NCBI GenBank assembly: GCA_964466185.1
Contig: CAYXMS010000026.1
Location: 1-20,762 of the forward strand
From: CAZTYI01 sp964466185
GTDB taxonomy: Bacteria > Chlamydiota > Chlamydiia > Chlamydiales > SM23-39
Length of the DNA: 20,762 nt
Reading direction: 5' to 3'
Part shown: in pieces, positions 15,780 through 20,762 of the stretch
Numbering within the stretch: the stretch's first letter is position 1
How the letters are laid out: each line of letters starts with the position of its first letter
Position numbers and translations under genes: made by a program
Notes under the pieces: model-generated
Databases searched by the model: none
Told to the model about the DNA's origin: nothing
What the model saw: only the letters and a program-made list of their open reading frames with translations

Positions 15780-15808
15780 ATTATACAAAAATTCATCAAA
15801 GCCTACAA
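15780..15808 (-). promoter_or_regulatory. Sigma-70-type promoter of htrA
   Basis: On the minus strand TTGTAG (15803-15808) is followed after exactly 17 bases by a perfect TATAAT (15780-15785). The start codon at 15752 lies 27 bases beyond, with AGGAG between. It also shows why the longer reading frame from 15824 is unlikely: that start would be upstream of the promoter. Confidence 0.65.
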
Positions 15809-15839
15809 GAGTCTGTTTTATCATTAATACACTGTAAAA

Positions 15840-15859
15840 CCCAGTTCTTTAGGACCGGG
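15840..15859. repeat. Hairpin with TTTA loop
   Basis: The arms CCCAGTTC and GGACCGGG pair with one A-C mismatch and one wobble around a TTTA loop. The design matches the hairpins at 27-46 and 16032-16067. No T-run follows. Confidence 0.45.
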
Positions 15860-15963
15860 AGACAAGGTGCAAAATATTTTTCCATTAAAAATTAACAAAA
15901 GTTAAACTTTTAACTTCATAATTCTATTAAGGATTGGTGGTATATCCATTGGGTGAGTACAAA

Positions 15964-16019
15964 GCCTCTGCTAGCCTTAAGCTAGTATAAATGCAAGTGC
16001 CTTTACCAGCATTAGAGGC
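15964..16019. other. Possible three-way-junction RNA fold
   Basis: GCCTCT (15964-15969) pairs with AGAGGC (16014-16019). Inside are two hairpins: CTAGC/GCTAG (15971-15985) and AATGC/GCATT (15990-16013), the second abutting the outer stem. The stems are short (6, 5 and 5 bp), so the fold is plausible but unproven, and the strand is unknown. Confidence 0.35.
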
Positions 16020-16031
16020 AGGATAAAGATC

Positions 16032-16067
16032 TTGAACCTCTCTCGCCTTTAGGCGAAGGAGGTTCAA
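16032..16067. repeat. Long hairpin with TTTA loop
   Basis: The 16-base arms TTGAACCTCTCTCGCC and GGCGAAGGAGGTTCAA pair at all but one position (plus one wobble) around a TTTA loop. It is the longest member of the TTTA-loop hairpins in this window. No T-run follows on either strand, so it is not a canonical terminator for the GH1 gene, although it lies ~90 bases beyond its stop. Confidence 0.65.
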
Positions 16068-16069
16068 AT

Positions 16070-16132
16070 ATGGGCCTTGTGTTAATTGATCATGTTCTCA
16101 AAAATATGTCTACCGAAAGGAAAATGGATTAA
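16070..16132 (+). CDS. Possible 20-residue leader-type ORF with its ribosome site in a hairpin
   Basis: ATG at 16070 is preceded by a perfect GGAGG seven bases upstream. The 20-residue product starts MGLVLIDHVLKNM. The GGAGG lies inside the right arm of the 16032-16067 hairpin, so translation could be occluded by folding. It is antisense in direction to both flanking genes and has no obvious downstream partner. A decayed gene start is an equally good explanation. Confidence 0.2.
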   Translation: MGLVLIDHVLKNMSTERKMD

Positions 16133-16158
16133 TTGCTCTATTGTTCAACGTTTGTCGC

Positions 16159-17862
16159 TTAAGCTGCTCTTTGAGATACTGCTGGCATAATTTTGTTAAA
16201 AATATCCTGAATATATTTAGCTGCAGGACTTAATTCCCATTTTTTAATTTTTCTAGAATTAGCTTCTTTAACATCAGAAACAACTCCTAAACAGATCTTC
16301 TTTGTGCCGCCTTCCCATTCCAACTGGTTTTTAAACAAAGTCCAAATAAATAATCCTTCTAATTTAAAGCGGGTAAGTATACTGAACATCTTTTGAAAAT
16401 ATTCTTTTTGGGTTGCTTCATCTAGTTCTACAGTTTCGCCTCCCCAAGTCTGCAATCTGGCATCGCAGCCGGTTTCTGTAATAGCTACAGGTACTTTTAG
16501 CTTTTCAGCTTCTTGTAAAACAGCTTCTAAATCATTAGGGCTGTATGGAGGTCCAAAACTCAATACTTTTCCACCCTCTTCTTTGCAAGTAGCGCCTGCT
16601 ACAAAATATCTATTTACTCCAGGTATTTTCAATTTAGTTACCTGACCCGGTTCTTCGCCAGAACCAAATCCTACCTTCAAGACTGGAAAACCGTAAGATT
16701 GAACTCCTATAAAATCCAAGGGCGGTTTTTTTTGTGTCCAGAGTCGGTCATTGGTTAAAAAAGGTATCTGTAAAGATCCTGTTTTCAAGCAATTAAAAAC
16801 TGCATAATGAGTTATTAAAGAAATTGCATAACAAGCAATTCTCTCAATTGGATTATAAGGATTGGCAGGTACAAATTTCAGCCATTGATGTGTGATGCCT
16901 ATTTTAATTTCCGGATTTAAAGCTTTTATTTTTTGATAAACAGCAAAGTGGGCAATTAACATATTCCGCATGTCTTCAACTGCTGCCAAAATACCGCCTT
17001 TTCCTCCTGGATATACTCTGCGAATTTCACGTTGAAAACTATCTACTCCGAGCTCATTAAAAGTCATCCAATTAGTGATATGTGGTGAAAACTGAGGAAT
17101 AATTTTCTCACAATACTGAACAAAATCAGCAATATTTTCTGCATTGCCGAATCCTCCGGCATCTGAGAACCATTTTGGCTGCACAAAGTGATTTAAAGTC
17201 ACCCAGGGTTCTATGCCGGCTGCTTTTAAAGCCTTGCAAAAGTGTACATGTTTTTGAATAGCTATTTGATCATATTCATTTTTATTCGGTTCAATGACGG
17301 CTCTTTCTAAAGAAAAGCGATAAGCGGTAACGTGCATCTCTTGCAGCAGCTGAATAAAAGAATTAGGATCATCCAAATAGTTTCTAAAGCTGGCTTGAAT
17401 ATCTTCTCTTTTGCTTTCAATATGACCTTCTGGACTTTGCACCCACTCATCCCAATCAGAGCGGCCCTTAAATGCGGGAGTGGAAACATTTGTGCCAAAA
17501 CCGCAGCTTTGAAATAAAGAATCAGAAAAGCCGAAACTTAAAACTTTGTCAGCAAGCAATCGAATCATTTCTTCTTTTGATAAAACTTTTGGTTCTATTG
17601 ATTTTGAATGTCTTGAAGAATTGAAACGGGTGATAGTTCTATTTTTAAGGTTATTTGAAAGAGAAAAAATAGCTGCAAAAGGCAAAGCTATCGAACATCC
17701 AATTACCTTAAAAAAATTCAGAGCGCAATGTTGGATTTTTCTTTGAACTGTTAAAGCCTGTTGTGTCACTTGGTTTTCTTTGCCTTTATAAGAATAGCTT
17801 TGAGCTGCTGGAAGAAATCCATAAGCTAAATTTTCAAGAGTTTTAACAATTAATGTACTCAT
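16159..17862 (-). CDS. Glycoside hydrolase family 1 (beta-glucosidase-like) with hydrophobic N-terminal extension
   Basis: GH1 enzymes are retaining beta-glycosidases with a TIM barrel. I start at ATG 17862 (567 residues), not the TTG one codon earlier; AAAGG lies ~10 bases upstream. Residues ~1-100 are not part of GH1: they hold a hydrophobic run (~49-70, SIALPFAAIFSLS) and basic flanks, as in a membrane anchor or a secretion/inclusion-type segment. The barrel begins near GFGTNVSTPAFKG (~121). It shows TLNHFVQPKWF (His225), acid/base Glu270 in MTFNE, nucleophile Glu463 in ITETG (usually ITENG), and FIWTLFKNQLEWEGG near the end. Both catalytic glutamates are present, so it is probably active. 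Substrate is unknown. It follows the EEP gene by 56 bases and may share its transcript. Lack of a normal signal peptide points to cytoplasmic, membrane or type III-secreted location. Confidence 0.9.
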   Translation of the reverse strand: MSTLIVKTLENLAYGFLPAAQSYSYKGKENQVTQQALTVQRKIQHCALNFFKVIGCSIALPFAAIFSLSNNLKNRTITRFNSSRHSKSIEPKVLSKEEMIRLLADKVLSFGFSDSLFQSCGFGTNVSTPAFKGRSDWDEWVQSPEGHIESKREDIQASFRNYLDDPNSFIQLLQEMHVTAYRFSLERAVIEPNKNEYDQIAIQKHVHFCKALKAAGIEPWVTLNHFVQPKWFSDAGGFGNAENIADFVQYCEKIIPQFSPHITNWMTFNELGVDSFQREIRRVYPGGKGGILAAVEDMRNMLIAHFAVYQKIKALNPEIKIGITHQWLKFVPANPYNPIERIACYAISLITHYAVFNCLKTGSLQIPFLTNDRLWTQKKPPLDFIGVQSYGFPVLKVGFGSGEEPGQVTKLKIPGVNRYFVAGATCKEEGGKVLSFGPPYSPNDLEAVLQEAEKLKVPVAITETGCDARLQTWGGETVELDEATQKEYFQKMFSILTRFKLEGLFIWTLFKNQLEWEGGTKKICLGVVSDVKEANSRKIKKWELSPAAKYIQDIFNKIMPAVSQRAA

Positions 17863-17918
17863 CAATCAAGCCTTTTTAAACAGTTGGTTTGATGCTCATT
17901 TGTTTTATAAAAATACTT

Positions 17919-19751
17919 TTAAGTAATTTCAGTTAAATCTATCTCAGTTATTAATGCGGCATGATCGGAAATGGTATTTTGGGGATTATCAACATCAAAG
18001 GTAGCAATTTTACGGGTTGTTATTGAAACAGATCTGCCAGGCTGCACAAAAGATAAAAAATAATCTAAAATTAAACGGTCTGGTTTAGCTTCATTTTCAT
18101 GATGCCAGTTACGACGGATTAAATATTCGGTTTCTGCAGTTGCTTCTCGATCTGAAACCTCTTTTCTATTTTGGTTATACTGATCTTGCAATCTTTGAAA
18201 AAACTGGCTGTTTTGATATTCGCTGTTTTTGCTATTATTCCAATTAATATTGAAATCCCCTAAAACAAAAGCAGGTTTGCCATCTTCAGCTGATCTTTTT
18301 TCTGTTGCTAATAAGATTCTTGCTTGCTCTTGAGAGCGCCTATGAATTTCAGCAGCCTTTGGCTTTAAATCATCATGCGAAGGACTTAAATGCGTAGTAA
18401 TAAAATGGCCTATTTTAGTCGAAAAAAGCAAAAAGCCTTTATTGACCATTCCCTCTGCCCCATTGATATCTGAAAAACTATGAAATTTTGGATTTTTAAT
18501 TGCTATTTTACTTGCCACAAATAAACCGCTGTTATTTTGCAAAATAAAGGGGGTCGCGCCGACATTTAAATAAAAATCTGCAAATTCCCCTTGCAGCTCT
18601 TGGTAAAGTGTAAAAGCATCTTTTAAATCACTGACTTCCTGCAAACAAACAAGATCCGGATTCTGGTCTTTGATCTGTTGAGCTATTTCCCGTACCCTTT
18701 GTTCATTAGGTTTTACGGTACCGCCGAACATACGCGCAAAACCACCGGCGGTAAGACATGCATTATCCTGAAAAACAGAAAGTTTTTTATCTGTTAATTT
18801 TTTGATCTCTGATTGGTCTTTCAAATGAATATAAGGTGTTGTAGTAAGCAAAAAAGCTGAAAAATGACAAGTTTGACCTAAAGCCAAACCGCCAAGCGCT
18901 AAAGGTAAAAGAGCGATTGAAGCTATAGCAGACCGTGCTGTCGAAAAAATCTTTTGAGCTGTTGAACTTTGATCATCTTGACAAAGACTGACCGTTTCCA
19001 ACCAAAAATCTGTTATTTGCCAATGAGCACTGACTAAAAAGCGCGCTGATGAATAAAAGAAAAGGGCTGTTTGATTTCTGATTTTTGCCACCATTTTTGT
19101 TAAATTATGAAATTGTTTTTTACCTTGAACATCGTGTTTATAAGCAACTTTTTCTAGATAAGGAACAGCTTGAGAAAAACGCATTGCTGATATCAATAAA
19201 TGAGAGATTGCTTCTAACAGATGTCCTTTTTTAAACTCTTTTTCCGAACGGCAGATTTCTATTGCCATATTAAGCAGCATAGAAAGAGCAATGATTTCCA
19301 AAGAACCAACCAGCATAGTGCCTAGATAAAATAAATGTTGGCTCATCGAAAGCATTGCATAAAGAGCTTCTTGATTATGCTCTGTTTGAAATTGGGCAAT
19401 AATAGTTGTGATATCACAACCAAGATCATATAATGTCGAAATACATAATCCTAAAGGATGCATAAAAATAGTTCCAGCTAAAGCAGCAATAGCGACAGCT
19501 GTTTTTAAAAGTTCAAGACTATTTTTTTCATTTATTAATTGATTGAAAGAAGAAAAGGTTCTGATCGAATCCATAGTTAGAGTAATAGCTCTTCCAAAAG
19601 GCTGATGTAGAGCTAAAAAAGGTAAAGCTACATAAAAAACTCTAAGAGCTAAAGGTTCTTTTTTAGCATGCTGAAGCTTGCCATCGTCCGGCACATAATA
19701 AATAGGCGATTGAAGTCTTAAACCATTGTTTGTTTCTGATAGAGAAGTCAT
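17919..19751 (-). CDS. Endonuclease/exonuclease/phosphatase-fold hydrolase with multi-pass membrane N-terminal half
   Basis: The 610-residue protein has two parts. Residues ~30-310 hold several hydrophobic segments (~38-50, 84-105, 138-162, 274-300) and no classical signal peptide. Residues ~323-608 form a complete EEP domain: Asn330 (FQDN), Glu372 (CLQEV), His454 (THLSPS), Asp499/Asn501 (LGDFNIN), Asp563 (LDYF) and Asp596/His597 (ISDHAAL). That metal-dependent fold serves DNases, sphingomyelinases, phosphoinositide phosphatases and deadenylases; I cannot choose the substrate, though membrane attachment favours a lipid phosphodiester. The N-terminal region is clearly related to the divergent gene at 20108, with LPFLxLxxPxG and GSLEIxxxSxL-type blocks in common. 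It likely forms a unit with the GH1 gene downstream. A secreted or inclusion-membrane effector is inferred. The ATG has only a weak ribosome site. Confidence 0.88.
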   Translation of the reverse strand: MTSLSETNNGLRLQSPIYYVPDDGKLQHAKKEPLALRVFYVALPFLALHQPFGRAITLTMDSIRTFSSFNQLINEKNSLELLKTAVAIAALAGTIFMHPLGLCISTLYDLGCDITTIIAQFQTEHNQEALYAMLSMSQHLFYLGTMLVGSLEIIALSMLLNMAIEICRSEKEFKKGHLLEAISHLLISAMRFSQAVPYLEKVAYKHDVQGKKQFHNLTKMVAKIRNQTALFFYSSARFLVSAHWQITDFWLETVSLCQDDQSSTAQKIFSTARSAIASIALLPLALGGLALGQTCHFSAFLLTTTPYIHLKDQSEIKKLTDKKLSVFQDNACLTAGGFARMFGGTVKPNEQRVREIAQQIKDQNPDLVCLQEVSDLKDAFTLYQELQGEFADFYLNVGATPFILQNNSGLFVASKIAIKNPKFHSFSDINGAEGMVNKGFLLFSTKIGHFITTHLSPSHDDLKPKAAEIHRRSQEQARILLATEKRSAEDGKPAFVLGDFNINWNNSKNSEYQNSQFFQRLQDQYNQNRKEVSDREATAETEYLIRRNWHHENEAKPDRLILDYFLSFVQPGRSVSITTRKIATFDVDNPQNTISDHAALITEIDLTEIT

Positions 19752-19809
19752 AGAAAATTGCCCTATTTTTTAATGAAGCAAAAATAAACAACAATTTTAG
19801 AGGAAAATG

Positions 19810-19832
19810 CCTTTTAAAGCATCTTTAAAAGG
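19810..19832. other. Perfect 10-bp hairpin in the EEP gene leader
   Basis: CCTTTTAAAG and CTTTAAAAGG pair perfectly around a CAT loop. On the + strand GGATATTTTTTT-like text follows, so it resembles a terminator in that direction, yet no + strand gene ends nearby. On the - strand it would lie in the leader of the EEP gene, ~58 bases before the ATG. Confidence 0.6.
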
Positions 19833-19980
19833 GATATTTTTTTAGTTTTTATGAAATGTATAAAATAATAATCTTCAGTGAGCGGTGATTGGCTTTAATG
19901 TAAATCTTTTTTTTGAATCGAAAGCTTTGTTTCTAAGTAACTTATGTAATAATTTTAAAAAGTAGAGTTTTAATTTTTGG

Positions 19981-20001
19981 ATTAATTAATTAATTAATTA
20001 A
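19981..20001. repeat. ATTA microsatellite
   Basis: Five uninterrupted copies of the 4-base unit ATTA plus a partial sixth lie between two divergent genes. Slippage could change promoter spacing. Confidence 0.8.
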
Positions 20002-20033
20002 ATTTTAAATAGTTTTTTTTAATTATATTATGT

Positions 20034-20039
20034 TATAAT
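20034..20039 (+). promoter_or_regulatory. Candidate -10 for the right-edge gene
   Basis: TATAAT lies about 68 bases upstream of the ATG at 20108. The -35 region 17 bases upstream (AGTTTT) is poor. In sequence this AT-rich the match carries little weight. Confidence 0.25.
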
Positions 20040-20107
20040 AATTATTGTTTTTATTTATTAATTTAAATGAATGTTTTAATAAAAATAATTAAACTTTTTT
20101 ATAAATT

Positions 20108-20762
20108 ATGACAGGTTATCTTAACTTCTTAGTAAATCAGCTGCATGATCAATTTTCAGTTTATCGTAATCCTGATTTAGATGTTGCTTTATATGATCAA
20201 GAGCAAGAAATCGCTAAAAGAAACTCGTCCGTTGATAAAAGTGCAGTTTGTGAAGATAAACCGATTGTAGCTGAAGTGGCTAAAACTGGTATTTTTTTAC
20301 ATGAAAATAGAATCAAACGTATAGCTGCTAGCATGTTGCCTTTTTTAAGTTTATATCATCCTGTCGGCATAGTTTTCTCCGCAGGTTCTAGTAGTTTGCG
20401 AGTTTTAACTAATGTTCACGCTGTTTTTTCTTGCGATTCAAAACAAAAAGCTTTTTATCCATATATGCTTCAAGCAGCTTTGGGGACCGTCTCTTTAGCT
20501 GGTATGTTTTTTCATTTTAAAATTTGCCTTTTAACTACTAATGCAGCGGATACATTGCATAGCGCTATAAAATTAGGTAAAATTATAAAAAGCCGGCCAC
20601 ATAAAGAACAATTAATTAAAGATGCGTTGCAGCTTTTAGCAGCTGTTAGTTTCAGTGCGACTTTAATATCAGGTTCTTTAGAAATTGTCCTCGCATCTTA
20701 TTTAATTCTGAGGTGGACCCATTGGGCTGGACAACTTTTTAGGCCAAACTTGTTTGCCTCTC
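20108..20762 (+). CDS. Membrane-domain paralogue of the EEP protein, truncated by the window edge
   Basis: The frame is open from ATG 20108 to the last base (218 residues visible). It begins MTGYLNFLVNQLHDQFSVYR. After a polar ~65-residue start come hydrophobic segments at ~72-92, ~115-145 and ~175-200. They match the EEP protein's N-terminal region in order and spacing: MLPFLSLYHPVG against ALPFLALHQPFG, and SGSLEIVLASYLI against VGSLEIIALSMLL. The two genes are therefore divergent paralogues, at least in their membrane domain; the C-terminal domain here is not visible and need not be an EEP. There is no signal peptide and no clear ribosome binding site, and a stop codon shortly upstream in frame supports this start. 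Function is unknown; a membrane-embedded or secreted lineage-specific family is likely. Confidence 0.8.
   Translation, partial: MTGYLNFLVNQLHDQFSVYRNPDLDVALYDQEQEIAKRNSSVDKSAVCEDKPIVAEVAKTGIFLHENRIKRIAASMLPFLSLYHPVGIVFSAGSSSLRVLTNVHAVFSCDSKQKAFYPYMLQAALGTVSLAGMFFHFKICLLTTNAADTLHSAIKLGKIIKSRPHKEQLIKDALQLLAAVSFSATLISGSLEIVLASYLILRWTHWAGQLFRPNLFAS

Larger units (their letters stand above)
15825..16158. other. Structured intergenic region between the GH1 gene and htrA
   Basis: This 334-base stretch carries no substantial gene but is rich in secondary structure: a hairpin at 15840-15859, a 15-base AT palindrome AAAAGTTAAACTTTT (15897-15911), a possible three-way junction at 15964-16019, a long hairpin at 16032-16067 and a 20-residue reading frame at 16070-16132. 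Nothing matches tRNA, SRP RNA, RNase P RNA or tmRNA as I know them. It may hold an unrecognised small RNA, a leader for htrA, or decayed sequence. Confidence 0.5.
19752..20107. other. Divergent AT-rich intergenic region
   Basis: This 356-base stretch separates the EEP gene from its divergent paralogue and contains no gene. It holds a perfect hairpin (19810-19832), an ATTA microsatellite (19981-20001) and a candidate -10 for the right-hand gene. Its right half is almost pure A and T, which would suit binding by nucleoid proteins. Confidence 0.7.

Noticed and set aside
15753..15824. N-terminal extension of htrA from 15824
   Set aside because: It precedes the mapped -10/-35 pair, lacks a ribosome site and would bury the signal peptide; the ATG at 15752 has AGGAG at good spacing.
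16032..16082. tRNA, from GGTTCAAAT resembling a T-loop
   Set aside because: No acceptor, D or anticodon arms of proper length and no CCA-compatible end surround it.

Overview
The window is AT-rich, densely coding and has no RNA genes I can recognise. It most likely comes from a low-GC environmental chlamydia (Parachlamydia/Protochlamydia/Rhabdochlamydia-like, phylum Chlamydiota). The strongest reason is the HtrA protease, which as I remember the chlamydial HtrA sequence follows it closely, for example an ENPFDFFNDEFF stretch and IAIGNPFALQATVTVGV. PriA and FtsY, an Rhs/YD-repeat protein with a signal peptide, and proteins joining multi-segment hydrophobic N-termini to enzyme domains also fit. 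The phylum call rests on recalled family sequences, not on a search; the genus is not resolved.

Layout. 1-375: non-coding left flank with a GC-rich hairpin. 376-1071: orphan 231-aa protein (+). 1167-5281: housekeeping block on the minus strand: ftsY, then a two-gene unit of an unknown protein overlapping priA by ATGA. 5350-11269: plus-strand block, probably an envelope unit: an M50 site-2-protease-like membrane protein with a TPR-like C-terminal half, a coiled-coil lipoprotein overlapping it by ATGA, a stem-loop, then a 1405-aa exported YD-repeat protein that stops before the Rhs core. 11313-13861: two exported minus-strand proteins, a probable outer-membrane beta-barrel and a secreted beta-propeller of Asp-box repeats. 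13976-14152: a 58-codon ORF with a good ribosome binding site. 14316-15752: htrA with its own promoter and a strong terminator. 15753-16158: unusually structured non-coding stretch. 16159-19751: a GH1 glycosidase-like protein and an endonuclease/exonuclease/phosphatase (EEP)-fold protein on the minus strand, both with hydrophobic N-terminal extensions. 20108 to the end: a divergent, truncated gene whose N-terminal domain is a paralogue of the EEP protein's membrane domain.

How the genes may work together. Two themes stand out. The first is envelope biogenesis and quality control: HtrA, the M50 protease with its coupled lipoprotein, the beta-barrel, the propeller and the Rhs-like protein. The second is a right-hand cluster of probable host-interaction proteins built as a membrane N-terminus plus a hydrolase (GH1, EEP) and a divergent membrane-domain paralogue. 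This cluster is the best candidate for an undescribed module. The links are inferred from architecture and neighbourhood only.
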